Source: Actinocatenispora thailandica
GTDB taxonomy: Bacteria; Actinomycetota; Actinomycetes; Mycobacteriales; Micromonosporaceae
Direction: 5' to 3'
Length of the DNA stretch: 64,000 bases
NCBI RefSeq assembly: GCF_016865425.1
Contig: NZ_AP023355.1
Location: 1,982,198 to 2,046,197 of the forward strand
In this document: piece by piece, positions 1 through 8,320 of the stretch
Layout: each line of letters begins with the position of its first letter
Numbering within the stretch: the stretch's first letter is position 1
Translations under genes and position numbers: made by a program
The notes under the pieces: model-generated
Told to the model about the DNA's origin: nothing
The model's database searches: none
The model's input: only the letters and a program-made list of their open reading frames with translations

Positions 1-1
1 G

Positions 2-334
2 CCGGTCGCCGGCCGCCGCTTCGTGGTGGAGAACTACGACACCTTCGCCGCGCTGGGCTACCTGCGCCGCGGCGAGCTGGGTCTCCGAGCCTGGCTGCGC
101 AGCCTGCGCGGGGTCGACGAGGCCGCCTGGTTCGCGGCCGACGACCTCGCCCCGTTCGGCCTGATGTGCCTGCGCACCGCGTGGCGTGCGGCGCACCGCC
201 CGATCGGTCGGCGCCGGCTCGGCGGCTCGGCGCTCCCGTCCCGGCCGGCGAGGTCGGGGCGGCTGACCACACCGCTGAGGCCGGCGCGTTCGGCCGGACC
301 GGTACCGATCGACGGGGCGGAAGGAACGGCGTGA
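2..334 (+). CDS. C-terminal part of an ATP-grasp-like protein (5' end outside window)
   Basis: The reading frame is open from the first bases and ends at the TGA at 332-334, so only about 110 C-terminal codons are present. The visible stretch (VENYDTFAALGYLRRGEL, then a Leu/Arg/Trp-rich segment and WFAADDLAPF) resembles the tail of actinobacterial ATP-grasp carboxylate ligases found in polysaccharide and secondary-metabolite clusters. That likeness is from memory and the catalytic domain is not visible. The last 40 residues are low-complexity Arg/Pro/Gly. The stop overlaps the next gene's ATG by one base, so it is the promoter-proximal partner of the exopolysaccharide operon. Function is tentative; the coding call is firmer. 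Confidence 0.5.
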   Translation, partial: PVAGRRFVVENYDTFAALGYLRRGELGLRAWLRSLRGVDEAAWFAADDLAPFGLMCLRTAWRAAHRPIGRRRLGGSALPSRPARSGRLTTPLRPARSAGPVPIDGAEGTA

Positions 335-1560
335 TGAACAGGATGATCGATGTGGCCATCGTGGGTGCCGGGCCGTACGGGCTGTCGCTGGCGGCGCACC
401 TGCGCGGCAGTGGCCTGGCAGTCCGGGTGTTCGGCCGGCCGATGGCGCTGTGGCGCACGGCGATGCCGGCGGGGATGCAGCTGAAGTCCCAGCCGTACGC
501 CTCGAACCTGTCCGACCCGGCCGGCGCGGCGACGCTCGCCGCCTACTGCGCGCACCGCGGCGAGCCGTACGTGCCGTACGGCAGGCCGGTGCGGCTGGCC
601 GACTTCGTCGCCTACGGCGGGTGGTTCCAGCACACCCAGGTGCCGGACGTGGCCGAGACGCTGGTGCGGCGGATCGGGCCGGTGGGGAACCGGTTCGAGC
701 TGGCGCTCGACGACAGGGAGACGCTGCTGGCCCGGCGGGTGGTGGTGGCGGTCGGTGTCGAGCACTTCGACCGCATCCCGCCGTTGCTGGCCGACCTGCC
801 GGACACCCTGGTCACGCATTCGTCGGCGCACACCGACCTGAGCCGCTTCGCCGGTACCGACCTGACCGTGCTGGGTGGCGGCCAGGCGGCGCTGGAGACC
901 GCCGCGCTCGCCGCCGAGGCCGGTGCCACGGTACGGGTCGTGGTGCGGGCGCCGCGCGTCGTCTGGAACGGCGACCCGCTGCGGGCCCGGCGCTCGCTGC
1001 GGGTACGGCTGCGGGAACCGGAGGCGCCGCTCGGTTCCGGCTGGACCACGCTGCTCTACTCGACCCGGCCGGATCTGCTGCACCGGCTGCCGGCCCGCCG
1101 CCGGGCCCGGATCGCCCGTACCGCACTGGGGCCCGCCGGTGCGTACTGGCTGCGCCCGCGGGTGGAGGGCCGGCTGCCGGTGCTCACCGACCACGAGCTG
1201 GTGGGGGTCGAGCCCGGCGCCGACTCCGTCCGGTTGACCCTGCGCGACGGTTCCGGGCCGGTACGCATCACCACCGACCACGTCATCGCGGCCACCGGCT
1301 TCCGCCCGGAGCTGTCCCGGCTGGCGTTCCTGGACGAGCGGCTCGCCGCCGACATCGCCACCCTGGACGGCGCTCCCGCGGTCGACCACGCCTTCCAGTC
1401 CTCGGTGCCCGGCCTGTACTTCACCGGGCCGGTGGTGGCCAACTCGTTCGGCCCGGTGATGCGGTTCGTGCACGGCTGCGACTTCGCCGCGCGCCGGATC
1501 GCCCGGCACCTGACCGGCACCGTACCGGCGGGACGGCCCTTGGCCCGGGCGGCCGGATGA
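334..1560 (+). CDS. FAD/NAD(P)-binding oxidoreductase (flavin monooxygenase-like)
   Basis: A 408-residue two-dinucleotide-fold flavoprotein. The FAD-binding Rossmann motif GAGPYG is at residues 11-16, a second glycine-rich motif (LGGGQAALETA) for NAD(P)H near residue 180, and the ATGFRPE signature near residue 320. This layout matches the flavin-containing/N-hydroxylating monooxygenase superfamily (class B). ATG 334 was chosen over upstream in-frame starts because it overlaps the preceding TGA and the Rossmann fold begins at once. The stop overlaps the next ATG (ATGA). The substrate is unknown. Sitting between an ATP-grasp-like gene and a sugar transferase, it may oxidise a nucleotide-sugar or carrier-bound group, which is inference. 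A siderophore role is less likely given the neighbours. Confidence 0.75.
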   Translation: MNRMIDVAIVGAGPYGLSLAAHLRGSGLAVRVFGRPMALWRTAMPAGMQLKSQPYASNLSDPAGAATLAAYCAHRGEPYVPYGRPVRLADFVAYGGWFQHTQVPDVAETLVRRIGPVGNRFELALDDRETLLARRVVVAVGVEHFDRIPPLLADLPDTLVTHSSAHTDLSRFAGTDLTVLGGGQAALETAALAAEAGATVRVVVRAPRVVWNGDPLRARRSLRVRLREPEAPLGSGWTTLLYSTRPDLLHRLPARRRARIARTALGPAGAYWLRPRVEGRLPVLTDHELVGVEPGADSVRLTLRDGSGPVRITTDHVIAATGFRPELSRLAFLDERLAADIATLDGAPAVDHAFQSSVPGLYFTGPVVANSFGPVMRFVHGCDFAARRIARHLTGTVPAGRPLARAAG

Positions 1561-2249
1561 GCGCCCAGACCACCCCTCGTGCCGGGGCGCGGCCCATCCG
1601 CGCCGGATCCGGGTACCGCGCGGATCCGGCGTCGTGCAGGGCAGTCGTGCGCGCCCCGGCAGCGGGCTACCGCGGCGTCCTGGTGCGGCGGTACCGGCGC
1701 AAGCGGGCGCTGGATCTGGTCCTGGGGGTACCGCTGCTCGCGGTGGCCGCGCCGCTGATCGCGCTGCTGGCGCTGGCGATCCGCCTGCTGGACGGCGGGC
1801 CGGTCCTGTTCCGGCAGGTCCGGCTGACCGCCGGCGGCGCACCGTTCGAGCTGGTCAAGCTGCGCACCGTGGCGCCCGACCCGGACGCCGACGTGCGCTG
1901 GACGGTGCCGGCCGGCGCGGTGACCGGCTTCGGCGCGGCGCTGCGCCGCAGCCACCTGGACGAGCTGCCGCAGCTGGTCAACGTGCTGCGGGGGGAGATG
2001 TCGCTGGTCGGGCCGCGCCCGGAGCGGCCGCACTTCGCCGAGCTGTTCGCCGCGACGGTGCCCGGCTACCCGGACCGGTACCGGATGCCGGCCGGCCTCA
2101 CCGGCGCCGCCCAGGTCCGCGGCCTGTGCGGGGACACCCCGTTGAACGCCCGGGTGGTCGCCGACAACGGCTACATCGACGGCTGGACGCTGCGCCGCGA
2201 CCTGAAGATCCTCACCACGACGGTACGGGAGTGGCGGCCATGGCGGTGA
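1557..2249 (+). CDS. Undecaprenyl-phosphate sugar phosphotransferase (bacterial sugar transferase)
   Basis: A 230-residue priming enzyme of the WbaP/WecX-like bacterial sugar transferase family. It would move a sugar-1-phosphate from a nucleotide sugar to the lipid carrier at the inner membrane face and so start a repeat unit. A hydrophobic membrane helix lies at residues 50-75 after a basic RRYRRKRALDL stretch. KLRT follows near residue 100, and the catalytic block SHLDELPQLVNVLRGEMSLV then GPRPE covers residues 131-156. It lacks the long multi-helix N-terminus of full WbaP, as is usual for the short class. The start overlaps the preceding stop (ATGA), implying translational coupling. A 76-bp spacer with a degenerate repeat separates it from the deacetylase. 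Confidence 0.88.
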   Translation: MSAQTTPRAGARPIRAGSGYRADPASCRAVVRAPAAGYRGVLVRRYRRKRALDLVLGVPLLAVAAPLIALLALAIRLLDGGPVLFRQVRLTAGGAPFELVKLRTVAPDPDADVRWTVPAGAVTGFGAALRRSHLDELPQLVNVLRGEMSLVGPRPERPHFAELFAATVPGYPDRYRMPAGLTGAAQVRGLCGDTPLNARVVADNGYIDGWTLRRDLKILTTTVREWRPWR

Positions 2250-2254
2250 GCGCG

Positions 2255-2314
2255 GGCGCCGCGACGGTGGCGCCACGGGGAGTCGCAGGCGCCGCGACGG
2301 CGGCGTCACGGGGA
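2255..2314. repeat. Two near-identical 27-bp direct repeats between coupled genes
   Basis: Bases 2255-2281 and 2288-2314 match at 25 of 27 positions (both start GGCGCCGCGACGG and end CACGGGGA) and are separated by 6 bp. They fill the only real gap in an otherwise overlapping operon, and the second copy runs into the ribosome binding site of the deacetylase. The first copy contains the palindrome GTGGCGCCAC. Role unknown. Confidence 0.7.
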
Positions 2315-2325
2315 GGTGATCGGCG

Positions 2326-3078
2326 ATGGCGGTGATCGAGCGGACCCGGCCGGCGGCGCCGTGGCGCTGGCGCGACGTACCGCTGGTGCTGATGTACCAC
2401 ACCGTCGACCGGTTGGCCGCCGACCCGCACCGGCTCGCGGTGTCGCCGCGCCGGTTCGGCGCGCAACTGGCCACGCTGCGCAGGCTCGGGCTGCGCGGGG
2501 TCGGCGTCGGTCAACTTCTCGCGGCGCGCCGGGCCGGGCGCGGTGCCGGCCTGGTCGGCATCACCTTCGACGACGGGTACGCCGGCGTGGTCCGGCACGC
2601 GCTGCCGCTGATGCGCCGGTTCGGCTGCACCGCGACCGTGTTCGTGGTGGCCGACCGGATCGGCGCGGTCAACGACTGGGACGGCGGCGAGCTGGCGCTG
2701 CTGGACGGGCCGGACCTCGCCGCGCTCGCCGGGGCGGGCTGGGAGATCGGCGCGCACGGGGCGCGACACGTACCGCTCGCCGGGCTCGCCGGCGGGACGC
2801 TGCACGACGAGGTGGCCGGCAGCCGGGACCGGTTGGCCGCGGTGCTGGGCGGCCCCGTCGACGGCTTCTGCTACCCGTACGGGTCGATGGACGCCGCCGC
2901 GCGCGCCGCCGTCACCGCCGCCGGCTACCGGTACGCGTGCGCGGTGGACGCGCCGCGGTCGGCGCTCGGCGTCGCCGCGGTACCGCGGATCTACGTCGGC
3001 CAGCGCGACGGCGGGCTGCGGCTGACCGGCAAGCGGCTGCTCTACCGGGCCCGGCTGGCCAGGGGAGGGCGATCGTGA
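2326..3078 (+). CDS. Polysaccharide deacetylase (NodB homology, CE4)
   Basis: A 250-residue carbohydrate esterase 4 protein, expected to remove N-acetyl groups from a GlcNAc-containing polymer or lipid-linked intermediate using a divalent metal. The opening VLMYHTVD strand (residues 21-28), the metal-binding TFDDGY motif (80-85) and the second motif GAHGARH (about 142-148; GAHTxxH/SHxxxH type) are present. A FCYPYGSMD segment corresponds to motif 3. There is no obvious signal peptide, so a cytoplasmic or membrane-associated role is possible. The GGGGAGG ribosome binding site lies 8-9 bases before ATG 2326. Its stop overlaps the next gene's GTG. With the PgaC-like synthase and GH18-like lipoprotein in the same operon, poly-GlcNAc is a reasonable substrate guess. 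Confidence 0.85.
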   Translation: MAVIERTRPAAPWRWRDVPLVLMYHTVDRLAADPHRLAVSPRRFGAQLATLRRLGLRGVGVGQLLAARRAGRGAGLVGITFDDGYAGVVRHALPLMRRFGCTATVFVVADRIGAVNDWDGGELALLDGPDLAALAGAGWEIGAHGARHVPLAGLAGGTLHDEVAGSRDRLAAVLGGPVDGFCYPYGSMDAAARAAVTAAGYRYACAVDAPRSALGVAAVPRIYVGQRDGGLRLTGKRLLYRARLARGGRS

Positions 3079-4172
3079 AGGTGCTGCACGTGATCACCGG
3101 GCTGGGCGTCGGCGGCGCCGAGCTGCAGCTGCCGACGATCCTGTCGCACACCCGGCACCACGCCGACGTGCTCAGCCTGTACAACCCGGGGCCGGTCGCC
3201 GACCGGCTGACCGCCGCCGGCATCGGGGTGCGCGACCTCGGCATGCGCCGCAACACCCAGGTGTCCGCGCTGCCGCGGCTGACCCGGCTGATCGCCGCCG
3301 GCCGCTACGACGTGGTGCACGCGCACCTCTACCGCGCCCAGATCTACGGGCGGGCGGCGGCCCGGCTGGCCCGGACACCGGTGATCGTGTCCACCGAGCA
3401 CTCGATCGGCGAGACGCACCTGGAGCGGCGCCGGATGAGCGCCGGGGTGCGCGCGCTGTACCTGGCGAGCGAACGGTGCGGCCAGGTCACCGTCGCGGTG
3501 TCCGAGACGGTACGCGACCGGCTGGTGCGGTGGGGCGTGCCCGCGGCCCGGATCACGGTGATTCCCAACGCCGTGGACCTGGACCGGTCCCGGTTCGATC
3601 CGGTCGCCCGGAACCGGCTGCGGGCCGAGCTTCGGGTGCCGCCCGGCACCGTGGTGCTCGGCATGCTGGGCCGGCTGGACCCGGTGAAACGGGTCGACCT
3701 GGCGCTGCGGGCGGTGACTCCGCTGCTGACCGAGGGACGGCTGTTCCTGGTGGTGGGCGACGGCCCGGAGCTGGCCGCACTGCGCGCCCTGGCCGCCGAA
3801 CTCGGCGTCGCCGACCGGGTCCGGTTCACCGGCGAACGGCACGACGTCGGGCCGCTGCTGTCCACCATGGACGTCTTCCTGACCGCCTCGGCCCAGGAGA
3901 CGTTCGGGCTGTCGGCGCTGGAAGCGCTGGCGGCCGGGTTGCCGGTGCGCTACACCACCTGCCCGGCGCTGGCCGGGCTGGACGTGCCGCAGGCGCGCCG
4001 GGTGCCGGGCACCGTGGCCGGGCTGCGCGCCGAACTGGCTGCGGTACTGGCCGCACCGCACGCCGACCGCCGGCCGGTCGAGGCGATCACCGACCGGTAC
4101 GGCGTGGCCTCGGTCGCCGACCGGATCGACGCGCTGTACGAGCGGCTCGCCGCCGCAACCACGGGGGGATGA
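3075..4172 (+). CDS. Glycosyltransferase family 4 (GT-B)
   Basis: A 365-residue GT-B glycosyltransferase. The N-terminal GLGVGGAE loop (residues 9-16) is the acceptor-domain signature of GT4 enzymes. The nucleotide-sugar domain starts around GMLGRLDPVKR, and the EX7E-type motif is ETFGLSALEALAAG at 275-288. It should add a sugar to a lipid-linked intermediate in the cytoplasm. The GTG start at 3075 overlaps the deacetylase stop (GTGA) with GGGAGGG just upstream, giving tight coupling. The downstream epimerase starts 1 bp after its stop. Donor and acceptor cannot be read from sequence. Confidence 0.88.
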   Translation: MKVLHVITGLGVGGAELQLPTILSHTRHHADVLSLYNPGPVADRLTAAGIGVRDLGMRRNTQVSALPRLTRLIAAGRYDVVHAHLYRAQIYGRAAARLARTPVIVSTEHSIGETHLERRRMSAGVRALYLASERCGQVTVAVSETVRDRLVRWGVPAARITVIPNAVDLDRSRFDPVARNRLRAELRVPPGTVVLGMLGRLDPVKRVDLALRAVTPLLTEGRLFLVVGDGPELAALRALAAELGVADRVRFTGERHDVGPLLSTMDVFLTASAQETFGLSALEALAAGLPVRYTTCPALAGLDVPQARRVPGTVAGLRAELAAVLAAPHADRRPVEAITDRYGVASVADRIDALYERLAAATTGG

Positions 4173-4173
4173 G

Positions 4174-5163
4174 ATGCGGACACTGATCACCGGGGGAGCC
4201 GGCTTCATCGGCTCGCACCTGACCGAGACCCTGCTCGCCGCCGGCGAACGGGTCACCGTGCTCGACGACCTGAGTACCGGCCGGTGGGAGAACCTCGCCG
4301 CGGTCGCCGACCATCCCGGGCTGCGGCTGGTGCGTGGCTCGGTGCTGGACGCCGACCTGGTCGACCGGCTGGTGCTGGGCGCGGACACCGTCTACCACCT
4401 GGCCGCCGCGGTCGGCGCGTTCACCATCCGGGACCGCACCCTGGACAGCCTGCGCACCAACCTGCACGGCACCGAACACGTGGTCGCCGCGGCGCACCGG
4501 TACGACGTGCGGCTGCTGCTCGCCTCCACCAGCGAGATCTACGGCAAGAACGACCGGGTCGGGCTGCGCGAGGACGACGACCGGATCATCGGCTCGCCGA
4601 CCAAGAGCCGCTGGTCCTACTCGGAGGCGAAGGCGATCGACGAGACGCTGGTCACCGCGTACGGGAGGGCCGGGTTGCGCTCCGTCACGGTGCGGCTGTT
4701 CAACACCGTCGGGCCGCGCCAGACCGGGCGGTACGGGATGGTGGTGCCCCGGTTCGTCGGCCAGGCGCTGACCGGGGTGCCGCTGACCGTGTACGGCACC
4801 GGCGACCAGATCCGCTGCTTCTGTCACGTCGCGGACGTGGCCGGTACGCTGCCCGCACTGCTGGCGCACCGCGACGCGATCGGCGGCGTGTTCAACCTCG
4901 GCTCCGCCGAGCAGGTGACCATCGGTGGGCTGGCCGAGCGGGTACTGGCGCTGACCGGGTCGCACTCGACGATCGACCGCATCCCGTACCAGGTGGCGTA
5001 CGGCGACGGTTACGAGGACATGATGCGCCGGGTGCCGGACTGCCGGCGGGCCCGGGAGCTGGTCGGGTTCGTCCCGAGCCGCGATCTGGACGCGATCCTG
5101 CGTGACGTCATCGACGAGCATCGCGCCACCCCGCTGGAAGACCGGATGCTCACCACCTCATGA
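4174..5163 (+). CDS. NAD-dependent sugar-nucleotide epimerase/dehydratase (extended SDR)
   Basis: A 329-residue extended short-chain dehydrogenase acting on nucleotide sugars. The NAD-binding TGGAGFIG motif is at the N-terminus, DDLS follows strand 2, the active-site serine/threonine stretch LASTSEIYG precedes the catalytic Tyr149/Lys153 (YSEAK), and RLFNTVGPRQ is a typical substrate-binding segment. Overall it resembles UDP-glucuronate decarboxylase and UDP-glucose 4-epimerase-like enzymes (PRK/WbpP group). Which reaction it runs cannot be settled without structure-guided comparison. It sits in the exopolysaccharide operon to supply an activated sugar, and its 3' end overlaps the following lipoprotein gene by four bases. 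Confidence 0.87.
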   Translation: MRTLITGGAGFIGSHLTETLLAAGERVTVLDDLSTGRWENLAAVADHPGLRLVRGSVLDADLVDRLVLGADTVYHLAAAVGAFTIRDRTLDSLRTNLHGTEHVVAAAHRYDVRLLLASTSEIYGKNDRVGLREDDDRIIGSPTKSRWSYSEAKAIDETLVTAYGRAGLRSVTVRLFNTVGPRQTGRYGMVVPRFVGQALTGVPLTVYGTGDQIRCFCHVADVAGTLPALLAHRDAIGGVFNLGSAEQVTIGGLAERVLALTGSHSTIDRIPYQVAYGDGYEDMMRRVPDCRRARELVGFVPSRDLDAILRDVIDEHRATPLEDRMLTTS

Positions 5164-6212
5164 ACCACCGCGGCACGAGGTACCGACCGCCGGCGCTCGC
5201 GGCGGTGCTGCTGCTGCTGATCGGAACGCTCGTGGGCTGCACGCGACAGGAACATCCACAGTGGAGGGACGGGGTGCTCGCCGCGGTACCGTACTGGAAC
5301 TTCGGCACGGCCGGGCTGGCCGGCCAAACCGGCCGGATCGACACGTACTCGCCCTGGGTGTACGGCATCGCCGCCGACGGCACCGTCGTGCCGCAGCATC
5401 CGGGCGCGGACACCGCGGCGTTGCGGTCCCGGCCGCCCGGCACCCGGTACGTGCCGACCGTCGCCAACGCGCTCGACGGCACCTTCTCCTACGGCCCGGT
5501 GTCGCGGGTGCTGCACGACCCGGCCGCCCGGGCCCGGCACGTCCGGTCCCTGATCGCGCTCGCGCAGGCCCCGCACGTGTCCGGGATCGACCTGGACTAC
5601 GAGGACCTGCGCGCCGGCGACCGGGCCGCGTTCACCGCGCTGGTACGGCAGGTCGCCGCCGCGCTGCACGCGCGGGGCCGCACCCTCAGCGTCGACCTGT
5701 TCGCCAAGGACAGCGCTGCCGGCTACGCGCCGCGCAACGTCGCGCAGGACTACCCGCGGCTCGGCCGCGCCGTCGACCAGGTGCGGCTGATGGCCTACGA
5801 CTACCACTGGGAGACCTCCGGCCCCGGGCCGATCTCGCCGACCCCGTGGGTACGCCGGGTGGTGCGCTACGCCACCGCGACCATCGGCGCCGGCAAGCTC
5901 GTCCTGGGCATGTCGCTGTCCGGGTACGACTGGGTCGGTCACCGCGGCACCGACCGCAGCGCCGCCGCGCTGGAACGCGCCGCGACCGACCGGCACGTCC
6001 CGGTCCGGTGGGACGCCGCCGCCCAGGCACCGTGGTACCGGTACCGGGACGCGCAGGGCCGCCGGCACGAGGTGTGGTTCGAGAACGACCGCAGCGTGGC
6101 CGCGAAGCTGGCGCTGGCCCGGTCCGCGCATCTGGCCGGGGTGTTCTTCTGGCTCAACGAGGGCGCCGCGGACGGCGCGATCTGGCGCGCCGCCGCGCGC
6201 GGAGGTGGCTGA
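5160..6212 (+). CDS. Lipoprotein with glycoside hydrolase 18-like domain
   Basis: A 350-residue exported lipoprotein. A basic N-terminus and hydrophobic helix end in the lipobox LVGC with Cys27 as the lipidation site. The rest is a GH18-type TIM barrel. The catalytic signature appears as GIDLDYED, giving D144-x-D146-x-E148 with Glu148 the expected acid/base. PYWNFG near the start and MAYDYHWE later are typical barrel strands. GH18-like proteins cleave beta-1,4 or beta-1,6 GlcNAc polymers. Next to a PgaC-like synthase and a NodB deacetylase it may trim the exported polymer, as the PgaB C-terminal domain does. Its stop overlaps the next ATG (TGATG). Confidence 0.85.
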   Translation: MNHRGTRYRPPALAAVLLLLIGTLVGCTRQEHPQWRDGVLAAVPYWNFGTAGLAGQTGRIDTYSPWVYGIAADGTVVPQHPGADTAALRSRPPGTRYVPTVANALDGTFSYGPVSRVLHDPAARARHVRSLIALAQAPHVSGIDLDYEDLRAGDRAAFTALVRQVAAALHARGRTLSVDLFAKDSAAGYAPRNVAQDYPRLGRAVDQVRLMAYDYHWETSGPGPISPTPWVRRVVRYATATIGAGKLVLGMSLSGYDWVGHRGTDRSAAALERAATDRHVPVRWDAAAQAPWYRYRDAQGRRHEVWFENDRSVAAKLALARSAHLAGVFFWLNEGAADGAIWRAAARGGG

Positions 6213-7537
6213 TGTTCCCCTGGCTGCTGTTGGTGTTCGTGTTCGGCCTCAACTTCACGCTGTGGGGCCTGATCGGGCTGCTGCGGCTGGTCGACGACCG
6301 TTTCGTCCGCCGGCGTGACCGGCCCGAGGCGGCGCCCGGACCGCGGCTGCTGCGCGACCCGGACGCACCCCGTACCGGCCCGATCGGGCTGGACGAGGTC
6401 GCCGTGCTGATCCCGGCGCACAACGAGTCGGTGGTGCTCGCGGCGTCGATCGCCGCCGTGCGGCGGCTGGTACCGGCCGGTGCGGTGCACGTGGTCTCGG
6501 ACGGTTCCACCGACGACACCGTCGCCATCGCCCGCCGCTGCGGCGCCCGGGTCGTCGCCACCCCGGGCAACCTCGGCAAGGCCGGCGCGCTGCAGTACGC
6601 GATCCGGCGTTTCGGGCTGGTCCGCCGGTACCGGGCGGTGCTGCTGCTGGACGCCGACACCCAGTTGGCCGACGGGTACTTCGACGCGGCGCTGCCGCTG
6701 TTCGACGACCCGGCGGTCGTCGCGGTCGCCGGCTGCGCCCGTACCCACTGGTCGCCGGACACGCTGTCGCACACCGGCCAGCTGATCGTGGCGCACCGGG
6801 AGCGCATCTACACGATGACCCAGCGGCTGCTCAAGTACGGCCAGACCTGGCGGTCGCTCAACGCCACGCACATCGTGCCGGGCTTCGCCAGCCTGTACCG
6901 CACCGAGATCCTGCCCCGCATCGACATGAACCCACCGGGACTGGTCATCGAGGACTTCAACATGACCTTCGAGGTGTACCGCCGGCGGCTGGGCCGGGTC
7001 GGCTTCCGGCTCGCCGCCGCGGCCACCACCCAGGACCCGGACACCTTCCGTGACTACCTCACGCAGACCACCCGGTGGTCGCTCGGCCTGTGGCAGACGG
7101 TGCGCCGGCACGGGTTGCGCCGCAACCTGTTCTCCGTGGTCCTTGCCCTCACGCTGCTGGAACTGGTCTCCAGCAGCGTGCTGTTCGTGCTGTTGCCGCT
7201 GCTGTTCCTGCTGCTCGCGGTGCCGGAGTTGGCACCGGCGGCGGCCAGCCTGCCCGGCCTGTCCACGGTGCACGGCTACGTCCGGCTGGAGACCCTCGCG
7301 GTCGGCGTGCTGCTGCCGGACTACCTGACCACGGTGCTGGTGGCATGCCTGCAGCGCCGGCCGCGGTACCTGCTGTACCTGCCGTTCTTCGTGCTGCTGC
7401 GGGTGGTGGACGCGGCGGTGACGCTCTACACGCTGCCGCGGGCGTTCGTGGCCCGCTCCACCGGGCGGTGGACCTCGCCGACCAGGCGCCCGCCGGATCC
7501 GGTCACCGCACCCTCGACGCTGGACACCGCCAGTTGA
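6212..7537 (+). CDS. Processive glycosyltransferase family 2 (PgaC/IcaA-like membrane synthase)
   Basis: A 441-residue membrane GT2 enzyme. An N-terminal helix (about 2-28) precedes the GT-A domain with IPAHNE, DGSTDDT (about residue 97), the metal-binding DADT (about 148), ED (about 247) and the polymerase signature QTTRW (about 285-289). Three or more C-terminal hydrophobic helices follow between about 310 and 410. This topology and the QxxRW motif mark processive synthases such as poly-beta-1,6-GlcNAc, cellulose and hyaluronan synthases. It is the last gene of the plus-strand operon. The product is probably a secreted homopolymer or repeat polymer, with poly-GlcNAc the best guess from the deacetylase and GH18 neighbours. 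Confidence 0.88.
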   Translation: MFPWLLLVFVFGLNFTLWGLIGLLRLVDDRFVRRRDRPEAAPGPRLLRDPDAPRTGPIGLDEVAVLIPAHNESVVLAASIAAVRRLVPAGAVHVVSDGSTDDTVAIARRCGARVVATPGNLGKAGALQYAIRRFGLVRRYRAVLLLDADTQLADGYFDAALPLFDDPAVVAVAGCARTHWSPDTLSHTGQLIVAHRERIYTMTQRLLKYGQTWRSLNATHIVPGFASLYRTEILPRIDMNPPGLVIEDFNMTFEVYRRRLGRVGFRLAAAATTQDPDTFRDYLTQTTRWSLGLWQTVRRHGLRRNLFSVVLALTLLELVSSSVLFVLLPLLFLLLAVPELAPAAASLPGLSTVHGYVRLETLAVGVLLPDYLTTVLVACLQRRPRYLLYLPFFVLLRVVDAAVTLYTLPRAFVARSTGRWTSPTRRPPDPVTAPSTLDTAS

Positions 7538-7543
7538 CGGGGC

Positions 7544-8320
7544 TCAGCCGGCGAGCCACTCGCCGCTCGCGGCGTCGACCAGGCCACACCGTACGGCGGC
7601 GGTGACCGCCTCCAGGCGGGTGTGCGCGCCGAGCTTGGTCAGCACGTTCTGGACGTGGCAGCGGGCGGTCGCCGGGGTGACGCCCATCGACCGGGCCAGC
7701 GCCGCGGTGTGCTCCCCGCGGACCAGCCGGCACAGCACCTCGCGTTCGCGCGGGGTCAGGAACGCGGCCAGCCGGAACAGCTCCGGCACCGAACCGCGGC
7801 GGGGCAACTGCTGGTACGGCGGGCCGACGACGGTGTCGCCGGCGCACACCCGCGCCACCGTGTCCAGGATCGCCGCGACGTGCTGGCCCTTGTCGACGAG
7901 CCCCGACACCCCGGCGGCGAGCGCCGCCGGTGCCACCTGCCGTTGCCGGCGGCCGGCCAGCAGGACCAGGCGCGTCGCCGGCGCGGCCGCACGAATCTCG
8001 GCGAGCCGCTCGAACCGGTCGCCGAGATCCAGTCCCACATCGAGCACGCACACGTCCACCGGAAAGGCGTGCAGCACCCCGAGCACCTCGTCGAGGCTGC
8101 GGGTCACCGCGGTGACCTGGTACCCGGCGTCCACGAACACCATGGCCAGCGACTCGGCGAACACCAGGTGGTCGTCGCACACGAGCACCCGGGCGCCGGC
8201 CGATCCGGTACCGGCGCGGCCCGGTACCGCCGCCGGCCCGGTCGCTGTCACCGCCGCGGTGCGCGGGGCGGAACGCAGCGCCGCGCCGGCCGGGGCGGTG
8301 ATCGTTCCGGTGGCGGTCAT
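7544..8320 (-). CDS. LuxR-type response regulator with altered receiver
   Basis: A 258-residue protein with a receiver-like domain (VLVCDDHLVFAESL onward) and a C-terminal LuxR/NarL helix-turn-helix (LTPREREVLCRLVRGEHTAALA). The acidic pair, a candidate phospho-Asp (CVLDVGL) and the conserved Lys (GLVDKG) are present. The switch Ser/Thr position reads Ala (VLLAGR), so classical phosphorylation switching may be weakened. ATG 8320 overlaps the stop of the small upstream gene (ATGA). About 35 extra residues, rich in Ala/Thr, precede the receiver. The stop lies 6 bp from the convergent end of the exopolysaccharide operon, which it may control. It is paralogous to the regulator at 11063-11734. Confidence 0.85.
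   Translation of the reverse strand: MTATGTITAPAGAALRSAPRTAAVTATGPAAVPGRAGTGSAGARVLVCDDHLVFAESLAMVFVDAGYQVTAVTRSLDEVLGVLHAFPVDVCVLDVGLDLGDRFERLAEIRAAAPATRLVLLAGRRQRQVAPAALAAGVSGLVDKGQHVAAILDTVARVCAGDTVVGPPYQQLPRRGSVPELFRLAAFLTPREREVLCRLVRGEHTAALARSMGVTPATARCHVQNVLTKLGAHTRLEAVTAAVRCGLVDAASGEWLAG

Noticed and set aside
334-1560. Siderophore N-hydroxylase of an NRPS-independent siderophore cluster, given the neighbouring ATP-grasp-like gene
   Set aside because: No IucA/IucC-type synthetase, acyltransferase or siderophore transporter is nearby; the following seven genes are polysaccharide genes.
58-1842. Minus-strand open frame of 594 codons opposite the flavoprotein
   Set aside because: Low-complexity Arg/Gly/Pro translation; the plus strand carries clear dinucleotide-binding motifs and coupled starts.
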